64,000 nucleotides of DNA from UBA2040 sp041674745 (GTDB lineage Bacteria > Bacteroidota > Bacteroidia > Flavobacteriales_D > Crocinitomicaceae). A model generated the notes under the pieces. The model ran no database searches, was not told the DNA's origin, and saw only the letters and a list, made by a program, of their open reading frames with translations. Made by a program: the position numbers and the translations under genes. Position 1 is the first letter of the stretch, and the number at the start of each line of letters is the position of its first letter. Positions 16,485 to 24,931 of this stretch are shown here, piece after piece. The stretch covers positions 1 through 64,000 of the forward strand of contig JBAYVD010000006.1 in NCBI GenBank assembly GCA_041674745.1, in the 5' to 3' direction.

Positions 16485-18131
16485 ATGGCATCTCTCAATC
16501 CTATTTCCGGAATGCTTGGCGCCCAGAATGCTGCTCATTTACTCCGACGAGCAACTTTTGGTCCGCGAATACAAGACATTCAAACCTTTTCTAACTTGAC
16601 AGCCAACGCTGCCTTTCAACTCTTAATTCAACCTCAAACGGCCCCCAGCCTACCGATTGATTTCCTATCAGGAACCGATTGGGTCTATCCCAACACGGTA
16701 GACATTAACCGCAACGCAAATACCATCAGTGATTTTACAAGCGCTTGGTGGATAGACAATATGCGTATTTCGGGAGCCAACTTGACGGATCGAATGGTTT
16801 GGTTTTATCACACCCATTTTCCGTTAATCATTTCCAGAGCAGAAGGAAGTCCTCAATTTTCCTTGGATTATTTGCGCCTTTTGCGCTATTATGCTATTGG
16901 AAATTACAAAGATTTAGCTCGGGCCATTTGCATTGACAACGCGATGCTAATTCATTTGGACGGTTATTTAAACGTAAAAGGGTCGCCACAAGAAAATTTC
17001 GCACGGGAATTTCTAGAACTCTACACAGTAGGAAAAGGTGCGCAAGTTGGACCAGAAGATTATACGAATTTCACTGAAGTGGACGTCAAAGCGTTAACCA
17101 AAGTATTCACCGGATGGGGACTGGATTCCACCTACCAAACGATTGATCCAATTACGAATTTGCCAACAGGAAAAGTAAAAGGCAACGGCACTTTTTCCTC
17201 ACAACACGATGTTTCGAATAAGCAATTTTCTACCGCTTTCAACAATACACTGATTCAAACGACCAATGTTTCAGGCGGAAATACGACGATTCAAGGCGTT
17301 TACGATGAGTTGGACGCGGCCATCACCATGATTTTCAATTCGCCACACACGTCCAAAAATATTTGTCGGAGAATTTATCGGGAGTTTGTTTATTACAACA
17401 TCACCGCCGAAATTGAAACCGACATCATCGGTCCACTTGCCGTAATTTTAGAGCAAAATAATTTTGAAATAACGTCCGTTTTGCAAGTCCTTTTTGCCAG
17501 CGAACATTTCTATGATTTGGATACTGCACCCACCAATGACAACAACATTGGCGCCATCATCAAATCACCACTCGATTTAATGGTCGGTACACTGCGTTTA
17601 TTCGAATTGATTGTGCCGAACAAAACTACCGATTTAGAAAATCACTACGGTTTGTATGGCCAATTATTGGGGCAATTAGAACTAAAAGGACTGACCTTTT
17701 TTGAACCGTATGATGTAGCCGGTTATGACGCCTATTTTCAAGTTCCAGAATTTCAACGGTATTGGATATCCGCAAATTACTTAGCGAATCGCTATAAGTT
17801 TGCCGAGTTTTTAATTGATGGGTTTATCGCAACTGGTGGTACCGTTTTATTGAAACTCGATTTTGTACAGTTTGTGAAGGACAATTGTTCCAACCCCGCC
17901 AATGCAACCTTGATGCTGCAAGAATTGGTGGAATGGATGATTCCCATTCAACTGGCAACCGTACGCTTTGATTATTTCAAAGACACCATTCTATTGGAAA
18001 CCATTTCTGCCGCCAATTGGTCGGTGGAATGGAACAATTATCTCTTGACGAACAATGATGCCGTTGTTCGAATTCATTTAGAAAAGTTAGCATTAGGAAT
18101 GATGCAATCACCCGAATATCAACTCTATTAA
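16485..18131 (+). CDS. DUF1800 family protein
   Basis: A 548-residue member of DUF1800. Typical signatures are AAHLLRRATFGP near the N-terminus (about 16-27), WWIDNM (about 88), a DRMVWFYHTHF block (about 101-111), and QENFAREFLELYTVG (about 170-184). The biochemical role is unknown. In Bacteroidota, Planctomycetes and Proteobacteria these proteins are almost always encoded next to a DUF1501 protein, as here with a 10-bp gap. No classical signal peptide is visible, unlike many homologues, so its location is unclear. It is the first gene behind a well-formed promoter and heads a four-gene operon to 21831. Confidence 0.9.
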   Translation: MASLNPISGMLGAQNAAHLLRRATFGPRIQDIQTFSNLTANAAFQLLIQPQTAPSLPIDFLSGTDWVYPNTVDINRNANTISDFTSAWWIDNMRISGANLTDRMVWFYHTHFPLIISRAEGSPQFSLDYLRLLRYYAIGNYKDLARAICIDNAMLIHLDGYLNVKGSPQENFAREFLELYTVGKGAQVGPEDYTNFTEVDVKALTKVFTGWGLDSTYQTIDPITNLPTGKVKGNGTFSSQHDVSNKQFSTAFNNTLIQTTNVSGGNTTIQGVYDELDAAITMIFNSPHTSKNICRRIYREFVYYNITAEIETDIIGPLAVILEQNNFEITSVLQVLFASEHFYDLDTAPTNDNNIGAIIKSPLDLMVGTLRLFELIVPNKTTDLENHYGLYGQLLGQLELKGLTFFEPYDVAGYDAYFQVPEFQRYWISANYLANRYKFAEFLIDGFIATGGTVLLKLDFVQFVKDNCSNPANATLMLQELVEWMIPIQLATVRFDYFKDTILLETISAANWSVEWNNYLLTNNDAVVRIHLEKLALGMMQSPEYQLY

Positions 18132-18141
18132 TTTAAAAACG

Positions 18142-19785
18142 ATGGATAGAAGAGAATTTGCTCGATTGTCAGCCCTGATGGGGACTGGCATGTTCGTAAA
18201 ACTCAATGGAATGTCACTTTTCGCCGCTCAAGGCGATGGCTTTATAAAAGAAATCGCTGCGAAAAGCTTGAACAACCGAGTACTGATATTAATTGAATTA
18301 CAAGGCGGAAACGATGGTTTGAACATGGTGATTCCGATTGACCAATACGGAAATTATTACAATTTGAGACCCAATATTGCCATTCCGCAAAACGGACCAA
18401 GAAAATACATTCCGTTAGATTTGACACTTCCCGACAATCAAAAAGTAGGTTTGCATCCAGATATGACGGGTACCAAAGCCATGTACGACAATGGTCACTT
18501 GGCGGTCATTCAAAACGTTTCCTACGAAAACAACAACGGTTCACATTTCCGCAGCCGCGATATTTGGCACATGGGTGTGAATTATGATGAGTATGTTAGT
18601 TCAGGTTGGATGGGACGCTATTTGGAATATTACCATCCAGGTTATCCCGTCAATTACCCAAATTCTACCTATCAAGATCCATTGGCAATTGAAATTGGCA
18701 CCGGTGTCTCTTTAGCGTTTCAACGGGATCAAGGAATTCCTGCGGGATTATCAATAGAAAATCCTGTCGCTTTTTTCGATTTAATCAACAGTGTGGGCGT
18801 TGAACCACCGACAATTTTTCCAGATACACATGCCGGAAATGAAATCGAATACATCATGCAAATGGAACAACAGGCCAACAATTATGCGGGTCGTTTGAAA
18901 AGTGTGTACAATGCCGGAGCGAATTCTTCAACCGTTTATCCAGACACCTATCCGTTCATTGCTCCTGCTGGTTCACTCCACAATCCCTTGGCGCCGCAAT
19001 TGAAAATCATTGCGCGCTTGCTGAGCGGAGGCATTGGTACAAAAGTTTTTTTATGCCGAATTGGCGGTTTTGATACCCACGCCAACCAAGTAGAAACGGG
19101 CAATACGTCCATGGGAAAACATGCCGCATTGATGTATCATATTTCTTCTGCCGTGAAAGCATTTTACGATGATTTACAAAACCTTGGTTTGGCCGACCGC
19201 GTGCTAGCCATGACCTATTCCGAATTTGGTCGAAGAGCTGCTTCCAACGGAAGTTATGGTACCGACCACGGAAATGCAGCGCCGATGTTGGTATTTGGAA
19301 CCTGTTTAAATCCAGGTGTTTATGGTGTGAATCCTGATTTAGCGAATTTGCAAAGCGGGAACATACCGATGCAACACGATTACCGGCAAGTCTTCAGTTC
19401 GGTAATCAAAGATTGGTTTCAAGCTTCAGATCCTGCCATTACACAAGTACATTTTGAAGATTTCATCGCCAATCGAGTTGATTATATTCAATGCAAAGAA
19501 TTGAGCACATCGGAAATATTCAAGGAAAATTTCTGGATGAATTGTTATCCGAATCCGAGCTCTTCCATCACCACTGTGGAATATTACTTGCAAAAAGCAG
19601 GACATGTGGAAATTAGTGTGACGGATTTAACTGGTAGAACTTTGGCTACACTCGTGAATGAGAATAAAAACGAAGGAAAACACAGTCTTGATTTTGACCT
19701 CTCTCCTTTTCAAGGTGGAACGTATATTTTTACCTTGAAAACAAACAGTGCTTCTCTTACCAAAAAAGTAATCCATCAAAAATGA
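18142..19785 (+). CDS. DUF1501 family protein with T9SS sorting domain
   Basis: A 547-residue member of DUF1501, a group related in fold to sulfatases/alkaline phosphatases. The N-terminus MDRREFARLSALMG resembles a twin-arginine signal. The core shows LILIELQGGNDGLNMVIP (about 49-66), a HFRSRDIWHMG block, RIGGFDTHANQ (about 309) and MTYSEFGRRAASNGS with DHGNAAPM. The final 80 residues from YPNPSSS (about 470) are a T9SS type A tail, so the protein should reach the cell surface; Tat signal plus T9SS would be an unusual combination and could also be read as Sec. Partner of the preceding DUF1800 protein; the enzymatic activity of this pair has not been established to my knowledge. Confidence 0.9.
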   Translation: MDRREFARLSALMGTGMFVKLNGMSLFAAQGDGFIKEIAAKSLNNRVLILIELQGGNDGLNMVIPIDQYGNYYNLRPNIAIPQNGPRKYIPLDLTLPDNQKVGLHPDMTGTKAMYDNGHLAVIQNVSYENNNGSHFRSRDIWHMGVNYDEYVSSGWMGRYLEYYHPGYPVNYPNSTYQDPLAIEIGTGVSLAFQRDQGIPAGLSIENPVAFFDLINSVGVEPPTIFPDTHAGNEIEYIMQMEQQANNYAGRLKSVYNAGANSSTVYPDTYPFIAPAGSLHNPLAPQLKIIARLLSGGIGTKVFLCRIGGFDTHANQVETGNTSMGKHAALMYHISSAVKAFYDDLQNLGLADRVLAMTYSEFGRRAASNGSYGTDHGNAAPMLVFGTCLNPGVYGVNPDLANLQSGNIPMQHDYRQVFSSVIKDWFQASDPAITQVHFEDFIANRVDYIQCKELSTSEIFKENFWMNCYPNPSSSITTVEYYLQKAGHVEISVTDLTGRTLATLVNENKNEGKHSLDFDLSPFQGGTYIFTLKTNSASLTKKVIHQK

Positions 19786-20630
19786 GATTAAACAAAAAAA
19801 TCGCTTTTATTTTCCTGCTAAGCTTGCTTTCGCATCTCTCCTTCGGTCAAAAATACTCCGTTCATCGAGAGAAAAAGTCTTACTTAGGACTGACAGGTGG
19901 TATGAATTTTTCTTTTCCGAAAGTGACCGACAAGTATGCCGTATTGACCTCAAACAATCAAGTTTTTGACAAAAAATACGATAATCTCTTCAAAAGTAGC
20001 GGGATTCAATTTGGCATTCGATACAGTTACCACTTTACGAATTCTGTTTCCATAGTTACCGGAATTGGCTATCAATCCGTAGGTTTTAAGTATTTCACCC
20101 ATTATTCGTGGGCTGATACCGTCAATCAGCTGGAATTGAACCGAGAAATGCATCACCTTCAAAAAATTTCCTATTTCACCTTACCCATTCTTGCGAGATG
20201 GGACTTGACAAAAGGGCAATTGAAACCGTACGTGCAAGGAGGAATTTTTCTAGATTTCAGACACCAAGCCAAAAAAGTGATTCACTACGACAATACGATT
20301 GACGGGAAAGAGACGGAAAATCAACTTTCGTCTTCCGCCATGGTTTCCATCACCGATTACACCCGAAAATTCAATTTGGGTGTGATGGGCGGTATTGGTA
20401 TCAGTTATCACACTAAATTCATCACGTTTGGTTTGGAAAGCAATTTCCGGTATGGCTTTTTCAAAATCATGAACGACGAAAACCGATACGCTGATTTGAA
20501 CGGTTTCGCGCTCCAATATTTGGACGTTTTGGACCAAATGAGATGGCGTAATGTCAACGTGCAACTTACGGCATCCATTCCCATCAACAATTCGGTTCAC
20601 TTGAATATATTAAGACGTAGACGATATTAA
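19782..20630 (+). CDS. Outer-membrane beta-barrel protein of the DUF1800/1501 operon
   Basis: A 282-residue barrel with signal peptide (about 1-22, ending SFGQ). Repeated amphipathic strands contain YLGLTGGMNFSF, SIVTGIGYQSVGF and LGVMGGIGISYH, consistent with the porin/PorT-like OMP_b-brl group. Its ATG overlaps the DUF1501 stop (ATGA at 19782-19785), so it is translationally coupled to it. It may anchor or serve the surface-exposed DUF1501 protein. That is inference from coupling. Confidence 0.7.
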   Translation: MRLNKKIAFIFLLSLLSHLSFGQKYSVHREKKSYLGLTGGMNFSFPKVTDKYAVLTSNNQVFDKKYDNLFKSSGIQFGIRYSYHFTNSVSIVTGIGYQSVGFKYFTHYSWADTVNQLELNREMHHLQKISYFTLPILARWDLTKGQLKPYVQGGIFLDFRHQAKKVIHYDNTIDGKETENQLSSSAMVSITDYTRKFNLGVMGGIGISYHTKFITFGLESNFRYGFFKIMNDENRYADLNGFALQYLDVLDQMRWRNVNVQLTASIPINNSVHLNILRRRRY

Positions 20631-20631
20631 C

Positions 20632-21831
20632 ATGAGAAAAAAAACGATTTCCTATTCCTTTGCCGTTCCGCTTTTGCTGGTCATGGCTTTTGGATTTTTA
20701 TTTTCTGGTTGCAAAAAAAACGAAGTGAAACCTGAAGCTTCTTTCATTAAGGTCTACGATGACAAAGATGGTGGGAGAAATTATTTCCCTTTGAGTCTGC
20801 ACGCAACAAGTGACGATGGTTATTTAATCTTGAGTGCATACAACGGTTGGAACATTCATTTGGTGAAAACCGACAAAGTAGGTGAATTGCTGTGGGAATA
20901 CGATTTACCGTCCGATTACGTGAACGCCGTGCCCAATTTGATTGAACGAAACGGCACACTGTATTTCGTGTGCATGGATGCCGTTGGTTTGTTTACTTAC
21001 ATCATGCAAGTGGATGAAAATGGCAAAAGCGCGGTGGCATTTCAAGAATTTCCTGAAATAAAATATCCTTTGTATGTTGCCGACAACCAAACCGAAGTGT
21101 ATATTCAAAATTACGAACGCTACTCGTTTGAAACCGGTATTTATGAATTGAGCGGTGCGATGGACCAAATACAGAATTCAGGAAGCGTCCAGATTTTCAC
21201 CGATGTGGAAGACAAAATTGTGGATCATTTGAGTTTTACGGGTAAACGCTTTCCATTTTTTGTGAGTGTTACCCCTGAAAAAGATTTTGTCGTGCTGAGT
21301 GGATTCAACAACTACAGCTTTTCGACGGTATTTCTGGATGCCAATCTTACTTTTTCAGGCGTGTACAACGGAGCCGCTTTTGATGGTGGTTTGAATGCAA
21401 TTTTGCCTTTGGGAGGAAACCAATATTCCTTGGCGCGTTTCTCGTTTTCCAATTTGTATTACAACCCAAGCGCAACGCTATCACCAACAGCCATTGATAT
21501 TGCCGAATCCATTCCCGCGCAAGGACAAGTTGAATTGGACGCACAAAGCCCAGTTTTGATTAAAAACATATCCATCAAAGGTGCTGAAAACGTGGCGTAT
21601 TTGGCCACCACAAAAAGCAATCAACTGTTGCTCAGCGTATACGGAAAAGGTAGTAGCACCTTAAAAGGAAGTAAATACCTCGGACAAAGCGTTCCGCTCA
21701 AAGCGTGTGATCTCACGGAAACCAAAGACGGCGGGTTGATGATTTTAACCAGAGTAACCGTTATGGGCAGTTTTAACCGCATTGCGACGATAAAATTGAG
21801 TAAGGCGGAATTGGAGGCTGTGATTGAATAG
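20632..21831 (+). CDS. Hypothetical lipoprotein, possible beta-propeller
   Basis: A 399-residue lipoprotein (FLFSGCKKN, lipid-attached Cys about 27). The mature part has several repeats of the form DDGYLIL / DGGLMILTR and NGTLYFVCMD, as in beta-propeller-like or delta-60 repeat proteins in Bacteroidota. I cannot assign a specific family. It follows the barrel gene by one base and closes the four-gene operon. A surface or periplasmic accessory is likely; function unknown. Confidence 0.65.
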   Translation: MRKKTISYSFAVPLLLVMAFGFLFSGCKKNEVKPEASFIKVYDDKDGGRNYFPLSLHATSDDGYLILSAYNGWNIHLVKTDKVGELLWEYDLPSDYVNAVPNLIERNGTLYFVCMDAVGLFTYIMQVDENGKSAVAFQEFPEIKYPLYVADNQTEVYIQNYERYSFETGIYELSGAMDQIQNSGSVQIFTDVEDKIVDHLSFTGKRFPFFVSVTPEKDFVVLSGFNNYSFSTVFLDANLTFSGVYNGAAFDGGLNAILPLGGNQYSLARFSFSNLYYNPSATLSPTAIDIAESIPAQGQVELDAQSPVLIKNISIKGAENVAYLATTKSNQLLLSVYGKGSSTLKGSKYLGQSVPLKACDLTETKDGGLMILTRVTVMGSFNRIATIKLSKAELEAVIE

Positions 21832-21879
21832 TTTTTCGAAAAAACAAATAAAAGATTCTTGATAAATTAAACCAAAAAC

Positions 21880-22044
21880 ATGACGTATATTTTCATTCCA
21901 ATTGCCTTATTTGCCATTTCTGTACTAGTGATTCTTTACCTTTTGCTGATCAAAAAAGACAAGAAGACCGTTCGAAATATTTTGTTGCCCGAGCTATTCT
22001 TCATCACAATTTGGCTGATACTGTATTACTTCCTATTCAAATAA
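21880..22044 (+). CDS. Small membrane protein, 54 residues
   Basis: ATG at 21880 and TAA at 22042-22044. It encodes a first hydrophobic segment (about 3-24, ending YLLLI), a basic loop (KKDKKTVR) and a second segment (about 37-53, FFITIWLILYYFLF). The positive-inside rule puts the loop in the cytoplasm. I recognise no family. The regular codon use and clear two-helix design support a real gene, but no homology evidence is available. Confidence 0.5.
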   Translation: MTYIFIPIALFAISVLVILYLLLIKKDKKTVRNILLPELFFITIWLILYYFLFK

Positions 22045-22154
22045 ATCAGACAATCAACTTGGAAATGACTGAAATATATTTTAGGTTCGCAGTGGGTGGT
22101 TTCTGCATGAAAACTCAAGGAATTAGCGAATTATTACAACTTAAACTTTAAAAA

Positions 22155-22562
22155 ATGGCAAAACAAATTTTTATCAATTTAGCGGTGAAAGACCTTCAAA
22201 AATCAATGGATTTTTATGCTGCGATGGGCTTTACCAACAATCCGCAGTTTTCCGATGATGAAGGGAAATGCATGGTTTGGAGTGATGCTATCTATTTGAT
22301 GATTTTGTCGCATGAAAAAATGGCTTTGTTTACGAATAAAGAAATCGCCGATACCAAAACCAAGATAGCCGGTCTTTTTTCATTGTCCGTGGAAAGTGTC
22401 GAGGAAGTAAATACCATGTTGACAAACGGCTTGGCAGCGGGTGGAATCGAACCAACGGAAATGCGAGATTATGGTTTTATGCAACAACGAACCATCGAGG
22501 ATTTTGACGGGCACACCTGGGAAATTTTCTACATGGACATGACTAAATTTCCAGCCAAATAA
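22155..22562 (+). CDS. VOC family (glyoxalase-like) protein
   Basis: A 135-residue vicinal-oxygen-chelate protein. The N-terminal strand-helix (INLAVKDLQKSMDFYAAMGF) and the C-terminal DFDGHTWEIFYMD strand are hallmarks of the glyoxalase/bleomycin-resistance fold. The later Glu (WEIF) is a typical metal ligand, while the first ligand position is not clearly a His (Asn in FINLAV), as in many uncharacterised members. Cytosolic, probably monocistronic or paired with the next gene. The substrate is unknown. Confidence 0.85.
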   Translation: MAKQIFINLAVKDLQKSMDFYAAMGFTNNPQFSDDEGKCMVWSDAIYLMILSHEKMALFTNKEIADTKTKIAGLFSLSVESVEEVNTMLTNGLAAGGIEPTEMRDYGFMQQRTIEDFDGHTWEIFYMDMTKFPAK

Positions 22563-22595
22563 AAACACGTGATTGAACACATCTAATTCTCCAAT

Positions 22596-23294
22596 ATGCT
22601 TGATTTCTCTTCGGTAACTTCTCAAATTCAATCAGTTTCAAATTTTCTGGAATTGATGGCTACGCCTTTTCAAGGAGAAAAGAACGCCATTTGCTGGTCA
22701 CGCGAACTTATTGGTGATTTTTCAGAGATTGTTGACAAGATAGCATCCGACGAAAATATCGTGGAATTGAGCATGGAAGAACTACTTCAATTGGAACTCA
22801 GCCAACAAGGACATATGGCACGAGAAATTCTGCTGAACGACTTACAGATGTTGTCCGATCACGGCGCTTCACCGGTGCTGAATGTGATTCAGTATTACGA
22901 GCGGGATGAAACCTTTCCGTTTTTTCCAACCGATGTGTATTCTTTCCACGTCGATCGCTCCCCTATTCCAACGGATACTTTTTTGTGCACCTATTTTGGA
23001 GCTTCGAGCGACATTTTACCCAATGCACAAGGCATCCAGAAAATATTGATTCCTGAAATACGAGAGGAACTCAAAAAAGTCTACAACGGTGAAGAAGCTA
23101 GTTTTGAGTCCTTTTTGGAGGAAAACTTCTTCGATCTTCACTATCAAGCTCTACCGAACGCAAAGCCAATCAATTTAGGCAACGGACACCTTTGGCGTTT
23201 GGCGATCGATCATCCCGAAAGTCAAGTTCCACCCTGTTTGCACCGCGCACCAAAAGAAAAAACAGGTCAGAAACGATTGTTGTTGATTTGTTAA
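22596..23294 (+). CDS. DUF1826-like protein
   Basis: A 232-residue cytosolic protein. The motif HVDRSPIPTDTFLCTYFGASS in the middle and HRAPKEKTGQKRLLLIC at the end match what I recall of DUF1826, a family of unknown function sometimes near zinc-regulated genes. The central CTYFGASSDILPN and final LHRAP-RLLL pair look like a shared beta-barrel core, reminiscent of 2-oxoglutarate oxygenases. No signal peptide. It lies 33 bp after the VOC gene. I am moderately sure of the family and do not assign a function. Confidence 0.5.
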   Translation: MLDFSSVTSQIQSVSNFLELMATPFQGEKNAICWSRELIGDFSEIVDKIASDENIVELSMEELLQLELSQQGHMAREILLNDLQMLSDHGASPVLNVIQYYERDETFPFFPTDVYSFHVDRSPIPTDTFLCTYFGASSDILPNAQGIQKILIPEIREELKKVYNGEEASFESFLEENFFDLHYQALPNAKPINLGNGHLWRLAIDHPESQVPPCLHRAPKEKTGQKRLLLIC

Positions 23295-23437
23295 ATGGAA
23301 CGGATATCTCCCAAGATTTTGTTCTGCGTTCGAAGAGGAGTATATCTTGTAAATCCAATTGATTCGTTTTCCAAAAATCGCTATCTTCACACTTCCAGAA
23401 AACGATTTCGATAACACACGGTATTTTTATTTTTACT

Positions 23438-24925
23438 ATGACAAAATCCATTTTACTCTTTTTTGCCCTCGTCGTTTCCCTTGTCGCTTTTTCGCAACCT
23501 GTTCATGAAGAGGAGAAATATGTTCCTGAAACAGATACGGCTGTATTAGCCAAACTGGACCAATGGCAAGATTTGAAATTTGGATTATTGATGCATTGGG
23601 GAACCTATAGTCAATGGGGAATTGTGGAATCTTGGTCAATTTGCCCAGAAGATTATGGTTGGTGTGAACGAAAAAAAGGAACGAATCCGCAAAACTATTC
23701 AGCATACGTGAAAGAATACGAAGGGCTGAAAAAGACATTCAATCCGACAAAATTTGATCCCGAAAAATGGGCCACTGCGGCGAAAAAAGCGGGCATTAAA
23801 TACATGGTTTTCACGACCAAACACCACGATGGCTTTTGTCTTTTCGACTCAAAATATACCGATTACAAAGTAACCGACTCCGCTTGTGCGTTTAGTCAAA
23901 ACCCGAAAGCCAACATTACCAAAGAAATTTTTGATGCTTTTCGTAGTGAAGATATGTGGGTGGGTGCCTATTTCTCTAAACCCGATTGGAACCACAAAAA
24001 TTATTGGGACCCTTATTTTCCTCCTTTCGACCGAAATGTAAATTACGACCCCGCACTTTACCCAGAAAAATGGGCAAAATATACGGAATACACACACAAT
24101 CAATTACTGGAATTGCTGACCGATTATGGAAAAGTAGACATCATTTGGCTCGATGGCGGTTGGGTGAAAAAACGGGATCAAAAAAACTTGGATGAAAACT
24201 ATGCCGAGAAATTTGAGGAGAATGAAGCAGCCAATGGATTCCTTAAACACCGCATCGTATCGCAAGACATACAAATGGATGAGTTGGTAGCCAAAGCGCG
24301 CGAAAAACAACCGGGATTAATCGTAGTGGATAGAGCCGTTTATGGGAAAAATCAAAATTATTTAACCCCAGAAAACCGCGTTCCCGACAAGGAACTACCG
24401 TATCCGTGGGAATCGTGCATTATTTCAGGTGGCGGTTGGTCGTACACACCGGATGCTACCTATATGACTGGACAACAAGGCGTTCAAATGCTCGTTGACA
24501 TCGTTGCCAAAGGCGGAAACTTGCTGTTAAATATTGCGCCATCGCCGGAAGGTGAATGGCAACCAGGCGCCTATCGCTTGTTGGACGATTTTAGTCAATG
24601 GATGGACATCAACAGCGAAGCGATTTACAGCAGCAAAACCTTGGCTCCATTCAAGGAAAACAATGTCTGTATGACCCAGCAAAACAACGGCAACAGTTAT
24701 TTTTTCTACCTAGCAAAAGAGAACGAAACAACGATGCCTGCAGAAATCCATGTACGTTCCCATCAGCCGGTAAGCGGCAGTACTATAATGCTTTTGGGGT
24801 ACAATCAACCTTTGAAATGGAAGAAAAAAGACAATGGTTTTACCGTTAGTATTCCTAAAAAATTGCAGCAAAACCCACCGTGTAATTTTGTTTGGACAAT
24901 CAAAGTGTCTCAACTTGCTAATTAA
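23438..24925 (+). CDS. Alpha-L-fucosidase, GH29
   Basis: A 495-residue secreted glycosidase with signal peptide MTKSILLFFALVVSLVAFSQ. The GH29 core shows FGLLMHWGTYSQWG (about 49-62), KYMVFTTKHHDGFCLFDS (about 121-138), and DIIWLDGGW with the expected nucleophile Asp239. A C-terminal beta-sandwich follows. It hydrolyses terminal alpha-linked L-fucose and should act in the periplasm. The GH3 gene follows 6 bp later in the same direction, so the two likely degrade the same glycan. Family assignment is secure; linkage preference is not. Confidence 0.92.
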   Translation: MTKSILLFFALVVSLVAFSQPVHEEEKYVPETDTAVLAKLDQWQDLKFGLLMHWGTYSQWGIVESWSICPEDYGWCERKKGTNPQNYSAYVKEYEGLKKTFNPTKFDPEKWATAAKKAGIKYMVFTTKHHDGFCLFDSKYTDYKVTDSACAFSQNPKANITKEIFDAFRSEDMWVGAYFSKPDWNHKNYWDPYFPPFDRNVNYDPALYPEKWAKYTEYTHNQLLELLTDYGKVDIIWLDGGWVKKRDQKNLDENYAEKFEENEAANGFLKHRIVSQDIQMDELVAKAREKQPGLIVVDRAVYGKNQNYLTPENRVPDKELPYPWESCIISGGGWSYTPDATYMTGQQGVQMLVDIVAKGGNLLLNIAPSPEGEWQPGAYRLLDDFSQWMDINSEAIYSSKTLAPFKENNVCMTQQNNGNSYFFYLAKENETTMPAEIHVRSHQPVSGSTIMLLGYNQPLKWKKKDNGFTVSIPKKLQQNPPCNFVWTIKVSQLAN

Positions 24926-24931
24926 CCTTCC

